Shown: positions 16,655 through 23,623, numbered from the stretch's first letter. The stretch is 35,636 nt of DNA from a virus (IMGVR_UViG_3300023223_000028:1-35636), one strand, 5' to 3'. Notes: generated by a model from the letters alone, not told the origin. Translations and numbers: made by a program.

Positions 16655-17676
16655 TTTTAATAGATAATGCTTTTTGGGCTTCTGTTGGTGTTGTCTCGTC
16701 AGATGGCAATCCTGACGGTACACAATACGGTTTTTACAACAGTATTGAAATGACGAATGGCGAGACTATTTACGACCAGTACGGGTTTTTTAAAAACAGC
16801 CCTGTTGATAGCGTTTTTTATAACGATCAATTTGGATGGTATAAGGCTATAGGGGTGTTTCACAGCGAACCAATCTACGATCAATATACATTTATGCAGA
16901 ACGTTACCTTTGACGGTGTTAATGCTGTTGGTAATCAGTACGAATTCTTTAAGCAGTTAACTGATCCTTTAGGATTCTCTATATCTCACTCATTTTTATT
17001 AGATGGCATTAATGAGTATTTTAATATTCCCAACGCTGATTTAGTTGGAGCATTACAAGGAAGCGTACAGGCTTCTTGGAATTTTTTAATTTTTCCAACA
17101 GATAACACTCGTTTAAATCAATTATGGAGTAATGGGTCATCCGATAGAGGCGTGTATATGGGAATACGTTCTGCTAATGTTATTCTTCAATATATGAAGG
17201 CTGGAACATCGACAGTTGTTAATGCTGTATTTCCAGCTTCAGCTATAACTTACAATACTTGGAATTTTGTTACTTTTAGTTTAGATACTGTTGCTGGTGT
17301 TGCAAAACTAAAAGTTAATGGTTCAGAGATTACGCAAGATTCATCTACTATTGTTGCAGGCAATAATGTTAAAGCAACTGCCGATGATTTTAGATTGTAT
17401 GGTGGAGGTGTTGGAGGGTGGATGTACTTAAAGGGTAATGGGTCTCAGGGTTCAGTAATAGATAAACTAGTTAGTTTAGCAGAACACACAACAGGATACA
17501 ACAACGGGAAGCCATTAGACCCAATATCCCAATATGGTTCTGACTGTATTGCATTTTACAACCCTGATACTAGCGGAGCAACTGCTCAATTCCCAATGGT
17601 AGATTCTACAAACTCAACTACAGCAACAAGTGTAAACTTAGAGGATGCAGATAAAACAACAACAACTCCATACTAA
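16651..17676 (+). CDS. LamG-domain fibre protein with five 18-residue repeats
   Basis: Protein of 341 residues. Residues 25-102 contain five copies of an approximately 18-residue unit starting Q-(Y/F)-x-(F/W)-(Y/F/M)-(K/N/Q) at residues 25, 43, 60, 78 and 96 (QYGFYN, QYGFFK, QFGWYK, QYTFMQ, QYEFFK). Residues 108-290 form a LamG-like jelly roll (ISHSFLLDGINEYFNIPNAD, TYNTWNFVTFSLDTVAGVAK, LKVNGSEI, DDFRLYGGG). The repeats likely make a stalk or a virion-binding module and the LamG domain a carbohydrate-binding head. A second LamG protein lies at 6159. Located between connector and lysis genes. Confidence 0.65.
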   Translation: MILIDNAFWASVGVVSSDGNPDGTQYGFYNSIEMTNGETIYDQYGFFKNSPVDSVFYNDQFGWYKAIGVFHSEPIYDQYTFMQNVTFDGVNAVGNQYEFFKQLTDPLGFSISHSFLLDGINEYFNIPNADLVGALQGSVQASWNFLIFPTDNTRLNQLWSNGSSDRGVYMGIRSANVILQYMKAGTSTVVNAVFPASAITYNTWNFVTFSLDTVAGVAKLKVNGSEITQDSSTIVAGNNVKATADDFRLYGGGVGGWMYLKGNGSQGSVIDKLVSLAEHTTGYNNGKPLDPISQYGSDCIAFYNPDTSGATAQFPMVDSTNSTTATSVNLEDADKTTTTPY

Positions 17677-17891
17677 TGAATACAAACGAATACTACATAT
17701 TGGCTAAAAATAAAATCAACATGGTAAAACATCAAGATATTGTGGGAAATAAAGATGATGTTGTATGGCTGAATGATGATTTTTTTGTATGTAAAACTAA
17801 AGAAGGTATTAAAAAATCTAAAGGATTAACACCTTATACAGCATTAAATCAAGATGAAGTAGACATTGAGATAAAGAAATTGCAAGAATAA
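17676..17891 (+). CDS. Small unknown protein before lysis genes
   Basis: Protein of 71 residues (start MNTNEYYILAKNKINMVKHQ, end EVDIEIKKLQE). Soluble, with a central VVWLNDDFFVCKTKEGIK strand pair. Its ATG shares bases with the stop of the fibre gene and its stop overlaps the next ATG (TAATG), so it is in the same operon. The position behind a fibre gene could suit a fibre-assembly helper, but there is no sequence support for that. Confidence 0.5.
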   Translation: MNTNEYYILAKNKINMVKHQDIVGNKDDVVWLNDDFFVCKTKEGIKKSKGLTPYTALNQDEVDIEIKKLQE

Positions 17892-18304
17892 TGGAAAGCA
17901 CAACAGAAATAATAAAATGGAGTATAGGCTCTGGAGTAATTGGATCAATATTAACTGCTATTGTTGTTACTTTTTTAAGTAAGGTTTTAGGTAAAAAGAA
18001 GGAAGATATAGAGATTGCTTTAAGCTATCAAAAGTATTACAAAGAACATATAGGGGCGTTAGAAAATAATGTTGCAGAGCTTATAAAAGAAGTTTCAGGA
18101 TTAAAGCAGGTAGTATTAGAGCTAACCACAGAAAACAAAAAGCAGAGACTACAGATAGAAAACCAAGCTAAAAATCTTAAGGACTGGGAAGAGTCTAATG
18201 AAACATTAAGAGGCTCTGTTATTAGTGAAAGGTCAGAGAGAACTAAGTCAGACATGAGAAACGAGGAGCTAGAGAAGGAGAACGAAAAACTGAAGAGCAA
18301 GTAA
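17891..18304 (+). CDS. Membrane-anchored coiled-coil protein, spanin- or holin-like
   Basis: Protein of 137 residues with one N-terminal membrane segment (near residues 10-32, IGSGVIGSILTAIVVTFLSK) followed by a long charged coiled coil (ALENNVAELIKEVSGLKQVV, LELTTENKKQRLQIENQAKN) ending in EELEKENEKLKSK. Topology and position next to the endolysin match an inner-membrane spanin, although no partner outer-membrane lipoprotein is visible nearby. It could alternatively be a holin with a cytoplasmic or periplasmic helix. Stop overlaps the endolysin start by one base. Confidence 0.5.
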   Translation: MESTTEIIKWSIGSGVIGSILTAIVVTFLSKVLGKKKEDIEIALSYQKYYKEHIGALENNVAELIKEVSGLKQVVLELTTENKKQRLQIENQAKNLKDWEESNETLRGSVISERSERTKSDMRNEELEKENEKLKSK

Positions 18305-18780
18305 TGACAGATGAAGAAATATACGAACAGATTAAAGGCTACTTTCTTATTGAGGAATTTGTTAGCCAGAAGGTGTACAATAAGCATGGAGAGAGAGCAT
18401 GGAAGTTCTTATGTCCACGACTTTTACATACTATGCTTATAATTCGAGAAGGAATAGGAAAACCAATAACTATTAACACCTGGCACAAGGGGGGCTCTTT
18501 TAAGCAGCGAGGCTTACGATCTAACTTAGGCTACATATTTATGTCTAAATTCAAAAAGGGCGTCTTATATTTAAGCGGACACGTTTTAGGTAGGGCGGTA
18601 GATTTTGACGTTAAAGGAGTAGAAGCTAAAGACGTAAGGGATTGGATAGATTTAAACGCTGATAAGTTGCCGTATAAAGTAAGGCTAGAGAATAGGATGA
18701 AGGGAAAACAAATTAATTGGGTACATTTGGATATGCTATGGGAAAAGAAAAACCCGAAGGTGTACCGTTTCAACATTTAA
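18304..18780 (+). CDS. Endolysin, peptidase M15-like
   Basis: Protein of 158 residues. Zinc-peptidase motifs of the M15 (D-Ala-D-Ala carboxypeptidase/VanY-type) family are visible: SGHVLGRAVDFDV at 91-103 (His 93 and Asp 100 as ligands) and WVHLD at 139-143 (His 141 as third ligand). The preceding TINTWHKGGSFKQRGLRS corresponds to the usual strand before the first motif. It would cleave peptidoglycan cross-links. No signal peptide, so export depends on a holin; the adjacent membrane proteins at 17891 and 18790 fit that. Confidence 0.8.
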   Translation: MTDEEIYEQIKGYFLIEEFVSQKVYNKHGERAWKFLCPRLLHTMLIIREGIGKPITINTWHKGGSFKQRGLRSNLGYIFMSKFKKGVLYLSGHVLGRAVDFDVKGVEAKDVRDWIDLNADKLPYKVRLENRMKGKQINWVHLDMLWEKKNPKVYRFNI

Positions 18781-18789
18781 AAAATAATT

Positions 18790-19023
18790 ATGAAAAACAT
18801 TTTAAAAGTACTAGGATTAACAGGAGAAAAAGGATTGATTGGTTTAATATCTGAGAAGACAGGTAAGATCAGTTTTAAGCGTTCTGCTGCAATAATGTTA
18901 ATAACTGCTGTAGCTATACCAGATTACTTAGCTAATGGCTTAACTTTGTATAATATGGCTTTAATGGTTGGCTGTTTAGCTACTGTAGCACTACCTAAGA
19001 TATTTTCTAAGGATTCTGAGTAA
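18790..19023 (+). CDS. Holin-like small membrane protein
   Basis: Protein of 77 residues with two hydrophobic stretches (AAIMLITAVAIPDYLANGL and YNMALMVGCLATVALPKIF) separated by a short turn, and charged termini (KTGKISFKRS and FSKDSE). Two short membrane segments immediately downstream of an endolysin are characteristic of class II holins. It is the last gene before the terminator at 19051, so it closes the late transcription unit. Family not identifiable beyond topology. Confidence 0.6.
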   Translation: MKNILKVLGLTGEKGLIGLISEKTGKISFKRSAAIMLITAVAIPDYLANGLTLYNMALMVGCLATVALPKIFSKDSE

Positions 19024-19050
19024 CATCAATATTTTCTATTTAACTATTTA

Positions 19051-19080
19051 AAGCCACTCATTAACTTGGGTGGTTTTTTT
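19051..19080 (+). terminator. Rho-independent terminator ending the late region
   Basis: Arms AAGCCACTC and GGGTGGTTT pair over nine positions with two wobbles around ATTAACTT and are followed by a run of T. It lies 27 nt after the holin-like gene and insulates the late block from the early promoter 55 nt downstream. Confidence 0.85.
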
Positions 19081-19093
19081 ATGTCTAATAATC

Positions 19094-19144
19094 AACTAGT
19101 TAAGTACTTATTTCAATAATACTTATTATAATAGTTGTTATAAT
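19094..19144. promoter_or_regulatory. Cluster of palindromes at the early promoter (operator candidate)
   Basis: Three dyads in 51 nt: AACTAGTT (19094-19101), overlapping TAAGTACTTA (19101-19110), and the inverted repeat ATTATAA / TTATAAT (19125-19131 and 19138-19144) whose 6-nt spacer contains the TTG of the early promoter. TACTTATT is also directly repeated (19105-19112 and 19120-19127). Such overlap is what a repressor site looks like; no repressor gene is recognised in the window, so a host or unrecognised phage protein would have to bind. Confidence 0.5.
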
Positions 19145-19164
19145 GAATATTATATCTATCTTTA
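19135..19164 (+). promoter_or_regulatory. Early promoter, Bacteroidetes type
   Basis: TTG at 19135-19137, a 19-nt spacer, and TATCTTTA at 19157-19164, matching the TTG-N19-TAnnTTTG consensus except for the last base. Transcription would begin near 19170, 18 nt before the ATG at 19188. This rules out the longer start at 19143, which lies within the promoter. It is the only promoter I see at the head of the early block. Confidence 0.75.
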
Positions 19165-19187
19165 CATTATATTTAAAACTTAAACAC

Positions 19188-19499
19188 ATGATTACATTAA
19201 CAGGATTTGATTTAACAGAAACAAAAGAGCCATTCAGTTATGAATTAAGGGGTGACTTTGATGGCTTCTTGGAAGAGGGGTTTTATATTGAGTGTTTTAT
19301 TGATTGCGAAGAAAAAGAAGTGGGCAGTATTGATGAAGAAAATAATGATGATTCAACAGGTATAGAGGTTAACGATATTACTTTTTGGATGTTTACAATA
19401 AAAAACACAGCCAATGAAGAGGTAAACTTTAGCAGTCAAATAATTAGAGAGATTAAAAACGATTTAGAAAACGAAATAATTAAAACTTTAGAAAAATGA
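19188..19499 (+). CDS. First early gene, unknown acidic protein
   Basis: Protein of 103 residues from ATG 19188; an in-frame ATG at 19143 lies inside the promoter and is rejected. Strongly acidic, with landmarks MITLTGFDLTETKEPFSYEL, FYIECFIDCEEKEVGSIDEE and the helix SSQIIREIKNDLENEI. The first gene expressed by phages often blocks host defence or regulation, and an acidic DNA-mimic-like composition is compatible, but I have no sequence match for such a role. Overlaps the next gene by four bases. Confidence 0.6.
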   Translation: MITLTGFDLTETKEPFSYELRGDFDGFLEEGFYIECFIDCEEKEVGSIDEENNDDSTGIEVNDITFWMFTIKNTANEEVNFSSQIIREIKNDLENEIIKTLEK

Positions 19500-19768
19500 A
19501 AACAAAACACACACAAGGAGAATGGTTATTATGTAAAGGCGTGCATAAAAGAGAGGATAAACTCATACTAAGTCCTGATGGTAGGATTTGTGAAATATCT
19601 CTTGATAGAGAAGAAGCAGAATCAAACGCTAAACTAATAGCTGCTGCACCTCTTTTGTTAAAGGAATTGATTGAGTTAAGAAAATGGGTAGTGAACTTGG
19701 AAGATTGGAAAGGCATTGATCCACCAATAGAACTAGAAAGTAAAGCAATCAAAAAAGCAACTAAATAA
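19496..19768 (+). CDS. KHTQGEW family early phage protein
   Basis: Protein of 90 residues of a very widespread small phage family that begins with a (K/N)HTxGEW motif and contains an EAESNAKLIAAAPLLLKEL helix; both are present (KHTQGEWLL at 4-12, EEAESNAKLIAAAP near 40-55). The family is found in early regions of phages of many hosts, and its molecular role is unknown to me. Overlaps the previous stop by four bases (ATGA). The C-terminus is a basic stretch. Confidence 0.7.
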   Translation: MKTKHTQGEWLLCKGVHKREDKLILSPDGRICEISLDREEAESNAKLIAAAPLLLKELIELRKWVVNLEDWKGIDPPIELESKAIKKATK

Positions 19769-19774
19769 AAAGAC

Positions 19775-19975
19775 ATGAATAAAGAGAAACCAAAAGAACA
19801 AATGGGTAAGGGATTAAACCAAGACCTAGCCGACAAGGTAAGGGCTGTTAGAATAAGAGAAAGAAGACAAACCTTCTTATTAACAGAAAAAGAGCAGATA
19901 ACCCTACAAGAAAACGCTTTAAAAGAAGGGTATGTTAATATAAGTGATTACATAAGATTAAAACTAAAACTATGA
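19775..19975 (+). CDS. Putative ribbon-helix-helix DNA-binding protein
   Basis: Protein of 66 residues. After a charged N-terminal tail (KVRAVRIRERR) comes a short strand TFLLTEKEQ and two helices (ITLQENALKEG, NISDYIRLKLKL), the arrangement of CopG/MobC-type ribbon-helix-helix regulators, in which the strand forms the DNA-contacting ribbon in a dimer. It may regulate the early promoter with its palindromes 600 bp upstream, which is inference. Its stop overlaps the next ATG by four bases. Confidence 0.5.
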   Translation: MNKEKPKEQMGKGLNQDLADKVRAVRIRERRQTFLLTEKEQITLQENALKEGYVNISDYIRLKLKL

Positions 19976-20238
19976 CAATAGAGAGAGCAATAACAAGAAC
20001 AGTAGTAAAGTTCCCGATTTGGGAACATGGAGGAAGAAAGGCTATAATAAACGGAGGTAATGATATGATAGAGTTTGTTAATATGTTTTTCGATCAATAC
20101 AATGAGACAGATGGAAACGCAAAGCAGATGGAGGAGAAGTTAGGAATAGAGGTAGTAGTAACATTACAAAACTGGGCTAATAAAGAAGCAGTAAAGCAAG
20201 ATTATTTTATACAAAACGAATGTATTAAGGAGGACTAA
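19972..20238 (+). CDS. Small early protein, unknown
   Basis: Protein of 88 residues with RTVVKFPIWEHGGRKAIING at the N-terminus and an acidic helical C-terminal half (EFVNMFFDQYNETDGNAKQM, EEKLGIEVVVTLQNWANKEA). No membrane segment or metal-binding pattern. It overlaps the preceding gene by 4 nt and ends 2 nt before the ERF gene; this tight packing suggests it belongs to the recombination operon. No family recognised. Confidence 0.5.
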   Translation: MTIERAITRTVVKFPIWEHGGRKAIINGGNDMIEFVNMFFDQYNETDGNAKQMEEKLGIEVVVTLQNWANKEAVKQDYFIQNECIKED

Positions 20239-20240
20239 AA

Positions 20241-20744
20241 ATGAAAAGAATATTAGAAGTACAAAAAGAGATAGGGGTTTTATCAAAGAAAAGTGAAAAC
20301 CCATTCTTTAAATCAGATTATTTGGATTTAAACGACTTATTAAACGCTGTTAAGCCATTGTTGGAGGAAAAGGGATTAATTTTAATGCAACCACTTTTGG
20401 ATGGTAATGTTAGTACGGTTATAGTAGATGCTGTAGATGGAAAACTACTTGCGACAAGCTCAATAGCTATCCCCTCCACTCTAACAGACCCACAAAAGAT
20501 AGGCTCTTGTATTACCTATTTCAGAAGATACACGCTTAAAAGTCTTTTGGCAATAGCTGAAGAAGATGATGATGGTAATAAGGCTGCAAAGCCTACTACA
20601 GTAGTTAAAAAAGTGTTAATAAATGAACAGTTTACTAGGTTGTTATTGACAAATGACAAGAAATTATTACAGTCAGCGTCAAAAGACTATGATTTAACAA
20701 ATCAACAAGAATTAGAATTAACTGTTAAACTAGAATTACTATGA
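20241..20744 (+). CDS. erf: ERF-family single-strand annealing protein
   Basis: Protein of 167 residues, shorter than P22 Erf but within the family's range. Diagnostic landmarks: NPFFKSDYLDLNDLLNAVKP (residues 20-39), LTDPQKIGSCITYFRRYTLK followed by SLLAIAEEDDDGNK (81-114). ERF proteins bind single-stranded ends and anneal complementary strands, allowing recombination and circularisation. The remaining 50 residues form a poorly conserved helical tail (TRLLLTNDKKLLQSASKDYD). No exonuclease gene is obvious beside it; the Gp157-like gene follows after a short ORF. Confidence 0.85.
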   Translation: MKRILEVQKEIGVLSKKSENPFFKSDYLDLNDLLNAVKPLLEEKGLILMQPLLDGNVSTVIVDAVDGKLLATSSIAIPSTLTDPQKIGSCITYFRRYTLKSLLAIAEEDDDGNKAAKPTTVVKKVLINEQFTRLLLTNDKKLLQSASKDYDLTNQQELELTVKLELL

Positions 20745-20884
20745 AAAAATCAACAGACAACGGTGTAGACTTCGAGATGGATGAATTAAATAATATCATA
20801 ATTCAAAATCTAGAAGATAAAGTAATTACTCTACAAGAAATAATAGAAATTAAAGACAAACAAATTAAACTTTTAACAAAATGA
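20741..20884 (+). CDS. Small coiled-coil protein between ERF and Gp157-like genes
   Basis: Protein of 47 residues joined by ATGA overlaps on both sides (20741-20744 and 20881-20884), which strongly indicates real translation. The start MKKSTDNGVDFEMDEL is followed by one long helix with heptad-like hydrophobics (NNIIIQNLEDKVITLQEIIE). It may be a short partner of the ERF or Gp157-like protein, purely by position. Confidence 0.55.
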   Translation: MKKSTDNGVDFEMDELNNIIIQNLEDKVITLQEIIEIKDKQIKLLTK

Positions 20885-21369
20885 AACAATCACTATTTAA
20901 TATCCAAAAGGATTACAGAGAATTAATGTATGAAATTGAAATTGCTGAAGGCGTCTTAACCGAAGAACAAATAACAGCTTTAGAGATTAACGAAGGTGAG
21001 TTGCAAAGTAAATCAATTGCTTATCTTGAATACATGAAAGGAATAGAAGGTAGAACAATTCAAATAGACGAAGAAATAAAGCGTCTGTCTGCAATGAAAA
21101 AAGTAAATACTAACGTTGTATCAAGATTAAAAGAAAACCTCTTACAAGCTGTTAAAACGTTTGGAGATTTCGAGGTTGGATTAACTAAGTTTGGAACTAG
21201 GAAAAGTTCTTCTATTAGCGTAGAAGATATAAATACTTTGCCACAGATATACAAGACTATTAAGGTAACGGAATCAGCCGACAAGAAAGCACTAAAAGAA
21301 GCTATTAAAAAAGGCGAAGAAATAGAGGGTGTTTCATTGGTTGATAATTTGAATCTAAAGATTAACTAG
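20881..21369 (+). CDS. Siphovirus Gp157-like protein
   Basis: Protein of 162 residues of the Gp157 family, widespread beside ERF or other annealing proteins. Visible features: an N-terminal helix (LFNIQKDYRELMYEIEIAEG), a coiled-coil middle (IQIDEEIKRLSAMKKVNTNV), a FEVGLTKFGTRKSSSISVED strand segment and the family's ending ADKKALKEAIKKGEEIEGVS followed by LVDNLNLKIN. The family was linked to phage resistance in Streptococcus; a role in recombination or replication is suggested mainly by gene neighbourhood. Confidence 0.75.
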   Translation: MKQSLFNIQKDYRELMYEIEIAEGVLTEEQITALEINEGELQSKSIAYLEYMKGIEGRTIQIDEEIKRLSAMKKVNTNVVSRLKENLLQAVKTFGDFEVGLTKFGTRKSSSISVEDINTLPQIYKTIKVTESADKKALKEAIKKGEEIEGVSLVDNLNLKIN

Positions 21370-21371
21370 TA

Positions 21372-21689
21372 ATGCCAACTGAAGGAACAACAACAGACAG
21401 AGTAAAGGAAATGCAAAAGTATGATTTAGAGATACTTTCCAGGACAAAAACTTTTAGAGAGATAGGCGAAATGTTTGGTGTAGCACAAAATACTGTAGGC
21501 ACTGAGGTACAAAGACAGCTAGATAACAAGACATTCTACCAAAACACTTTACAAGATGTTGAGAAGTACGAGGAGAAGCTAACAGTAAAAGAATATAATT
21601 GTGGAGGAGGTTATGGTCAATGGATGAATAGTGATATACGTAGATTTGGAATTATAAACAGAAAAACAATAGAGAATGAAAGTACTTAA
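21372..21689 (+). CDS. Helix-turn-helix DNA-binding protein
   Basis: Protein of 105 residues. Residues 22-52 (LEILSRTKTFREIGEMFGVA then QNTVGTEVQRQL) read as a homeodomain-like helix-turn-helix, the type used for sequence-specific DNA recognition. The C-terminal part (KLTVKEYNCGGGYGQWMNSD) is not recognised. It lies 2 nt after the Gp157-like gene and overlaps the methyltransferase start by 14 nt. Being upstream of a methyltransferase suggests it may regulate it, but this is inference. Confidence 0.55.
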   Translation: MPTEGTTTDRVKEMQKYDLEILSRTKTFREIGEMFGVAQNTVGTEVQRQLDNKTFYQNTLQDVEKYEEKLTVKEYNCGGGYGQWMNSDIRRFGIINRKTIENEST

Positions 21690-22320
21690 TTTATATGGTG
21701 GTGTAGGTGGAAATCGTTTACTTTGGAAGAACTGCAAAGTAACTATGGTTGAAAAAGACCCTATAATTGCAGCAGCTTATCAATTACAATTTCCTGATGA
21801 CGAGGTAATAGTTGGAGATGCTATGGAGTACTTATTAAAAAACTTTTGGAAGTTTGATTTTATCTGGTGTAGTCCATCATGTCAAGAAAGTAGCAAGATG
21901 GTTAAGTTCACTAAACACAAAAGATTTGTATATCCTGATTTATCAATTTATCAACTAATTATATTCCTGGAACATTTCTTTAAAGGAAAATGGATTGTTG
22001 AAAATGTTGACCCTTATTATAAACCATTAATTCACCCAACCATACAAATAGGTAGACACTTATTTTGGAGTAATTTTGTAATAAGCAAAATTAAAATAAA
22101 AAACATTCCAAATTTTATAAATCAAGGAACAGTTGAAGCGTCAGAACGATTAAAAAAACATCTTGGTATTAAGTATGAAGGTAATTTGTATTACAAAGGA
22201 AACCATGATCCATGCCAAGTTTTAAGGAATTGTGTACCATCTGAAGTTGGACTACACATATTTAACCTAGCTCGAGGAATAATAATTGACAACAATATTG
22301 AACAAGGAAAACTATTTTAA
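21676..22320 (+). CDS. DNA (cytosine-5)-methyltransferase, short phage type
   Basis: Protein of 214 residues with motifs of the C5 class: AdoMet-binding NLYGGVGGN (5-13), VEKD (25-28) at the end of strand 2, the catalytic-loop motif CSPSCQESS (65-73; Cys 69 as nucleophile, with SPSCQ in place of the usual PPCQ), and WIVENV (106-111, the ENV motif). The target-recognition domain is very small. No cognate restriction enzyme is nearby, so the likely role is shielding phage DNA from host restriction. It starts inside the HTH gene by 14 nt overlap. Confidence 0.75.
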   Translation: MKVLNLYGGVGGNRLLWKNCKVTMVEKDPIIAAAYQLQFPDDEVIVGDAMEYLLKNFWKFDFIWCSPSCQESSKMVKFTKHKRFVYPDLSIYQLIIFLEHFFKGKWIVENVDPYYKPLIHPTIQIGRHLFWSNFVISKIKIKNIPNFINQGTVEASERLKKHLGIKYEGNLYYKGNHDPCQVLRNCVPSEVGLHIFNLARGIIIDNNIEQGKLF

Positions 22321-22330
22321 ACTAAAAACT

Positions 22331-22381
22331 ATGAAAGCAACAACACAGATTGAAGAAGTAAAATTTCATCTAATGGAGTAA
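22331..22381 (+). pseudogene. Truncated start of a helix-turn-helix protein gene
   Basis: A 16-codon ORF (MKATTQIEEVKFHLME) that resembles the first residues of a small winged-helix family common in Bacteroidetes phages, whose members begin MKATTQ-I-x-x-I-K and then continue with an ITSLEAI-type helix. Here it stops at TAA 22379-22381, and the HNH endonuclease gene begins 108 nt later. The reading frame may have been cut when the endonuclease unit inserted. Too short for certainty. Confidence 0.35.
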
Positions 22382-22387
22382 AAATAG

Positions 22388-22395
22388 TATATTTG
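22388..22395 (+). promoter_or_regulatory. Host-type -7 element upstream of HNH gene
   Basis: TATATTTG matches the TAnnTTTG consensus exactly. No TTG lies at the proper distance upstream, so strength is doubtful. It would give the homing endonuclease gene its own promoter, with a leader of about 90 nt. Confidence 0.4.
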
Positions 22396-22430
22396 TTTAG
22401 CCTAACTCATTGGTTGCTCTTTGAGGACAT

Positions 22431-22469
22431 CTTGAAACTACGACAAGTTGGCTTATTCTAATTCGTAGT
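22431..22469 (+). other. Pseudoknot-like fold in leader of HNH gene
   Basis: CTTG (22431-22434) pairs with CAAG (22444-22447), and the loop between them, ACTACGA (22437-22443), is complementary over seven bases to TCGTAGT (22463-22469). Order 1-2-1'-2' gives an H-type pseudoknot. The stem of four is weak, so this is weaker evidence than the 23661 structure. It lies just upstream of the HNH start and could delay its translation. Confidence 0.35.
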
Positions 22470-22489
22470 AATAATTAAATAGTAGTAAA

Positions 22490-22978
22490 ATGAAAAATCA
22501 AAAAGAGGTATGGAAAGACGTACTAAATTATGAGGGAATTTATCAAATATCAAACTTGGGAAGAGTTAAGAGTTTAAAGTTTGGAAAGGAAAGGATATTA
22601 AGGGTTGGAGTTGATGGTAATGGATATTTAAATGCTAATCTATCTAAAAATGGAAAAGTTAAATCAAGATGTGTGCATCAATTAGTAGTAATTGCATTTC
22701 TTAATCATACGCCTTGCGGTCTTGAATTAGTTGTTAATCATATTAACTTTAATAAAACAGACAACAGGGTTGAGAATTTAGAGGTTATTACTAATAGGGA
22801 GAACACTAATAAGAAACATTTAAAATCTAGTAGTCAATACACTGGTGTTAGCTGGTACAAACCTACTGGAAAATGGGCGTCACATATATGGATTAACGGA
22901 AAATTAAAGAATTTAGGTTTATTCATGGATGAATTAGAAGCTTCAAACGCATACCAAAACGCACTTAAAAACATATGA
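22490..22978 (+). CDS. HNH homing endonuclease (NUMOD4-HNH-AP2-like)
   Basis: Protein of 162 residues with the classic three-part layout: NUMOD4 at the N-terminus (EVWKDVLNYEGIYQISNLGR then VKSL, residues 6-29), an HNH nuclease core (VHQLVVIAFLNH at 62-73; VVNHINFNKTDNRVENLEVI at 81-100 with His 84, Asn 92 and Asn 96), and an AP2-like DNA-binding region (SSQYTGVSWYKPTGKWASHI, 114-133). It nicks or cuts a specific site to spread itself. It is free-standing: no intron or intein is recognised here. It sits between the C5 methyltransferase and a truncated HTH remnant. Confidence 0.85.
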   Translation: MKNQKEVWKDVLNYEGIYQISNLGRVKSLKFGKERILRVGVDGNGYLNANLSKNGKVKSRCVHQLVVIAFLNHTPCGLELVVNHINFNKTDNRVENLEVITNRENTNKKHLKSSSQYTGVSWYKPTGKWASHIWINGKLKNLGLFMDELEASNAYQNALKNI

Positions 22979-23055
22979 TTATGAAAGTTTATTTTTACAA
23001 AAAAATATAATGCAGTTTTATAAACTTAATCAATCAAACAATTAAATATAAAGAA

Positions 23056-23616
23056 ATGAAGAAATACACAAAAGAAGAAGTAGTGAAACTATTTAAAGAG
23101 CACTACGAAAGACAAGATTATTGTTTTCATAACTTAAAACCATTCTTAGAAGAGTTTGAACTAATTAAAGAAGAGTTTGAGGTGGGTAAGTGGTATAAGG
23201 CGGAATATGATAATAACATCCTTATAAACTTTCAAGGCAAGGATAGTGATAGCTACGGAATTAATTGTGAGTCAGAATGGACTACTTATTTTGGTGGGGG
23301 TCAACTTTGGTATGAAGACCCTAAACCAGCCACCGACAAAGAAGTAAAAGAAGCATTAATTAAAGAGTGGGAGAAAGAAAATGTAAAATTCAATACCTAC
23401 CGCTTTGTAAATGGGTTGCTTCAAGGCTCTCAAAATGTAATACAACCAAGAAGCTCTTTAACTGATTGGAAAACACTATTTTGTAACGGCAAATGGGCTG
23501 AAATATTAGAAGAAAAGAAAGAGGAAGACTTCATTGTTAAAGTATCAAAAGGAGTAATTACAATAGATGGTGAAGACTATACTCCAGAAGAGATAATAAG
23601 TAAGTTTAAAAAGTAA
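23056..23616 (+). CDS. Conserved early protein with GKWYK and W-rich core
   Basis: Protein of 186 residues. The N-terminal half is a helix (VVKLFKEHYERQDYCFHNLK), followed by FEVGKWYKAEYDNNILINF, DSDSYGINCESEWTTYFGGG and the acidic-lysine region DKEVKEALIKEWEKENVKF. The C-terminus (KVSKGVITIDGEDYTPEEII) is a short strand-turn-helix module. The G-K-W-Y-K plus G-YG pattern occurs in Bacteroidetes phage early proteins of unknown function. It is separated from the previous gene by 77 nt with no clear promoter. Confidence 0.55.
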   Translation: MKKYTKEEVVKLFKEHYERQDYCFHNLKPFLEEFELIKEEFEVGKWYKAEYDNNILINFQGKDSDSYGINCESEWTTYFGGGQLWYEDPKPATDKEVKEALIKEWEKENVKFNTYRFVNGLLQGSQNVIQPRSSLTDWKTLFCNGKWAEILEEKKEEDFIVKVSKGVITIDGEDYTPEEIISKFKK

Positions 23617-23623
23617 CTAACCT

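Noticed and set aside
19143-19187. Longer start of the first early gene at ATG 19143
   Set aside because: The segment contains the promoter's TATCTTTA element, so the transcript starts downstream of it.
22400-22453. GCCTAAC ... GTTGGCT upstream of the HNH gene as a further attC site
   Set aside because: The outer boxes fit the consensus loosely, but the interior does not form the expected second paired box.
22982-23011. Nine-codon ORF after the HNH gene
   Set aside because: Too short, no coupling to neighbours, and composition of AT-rich spacer.
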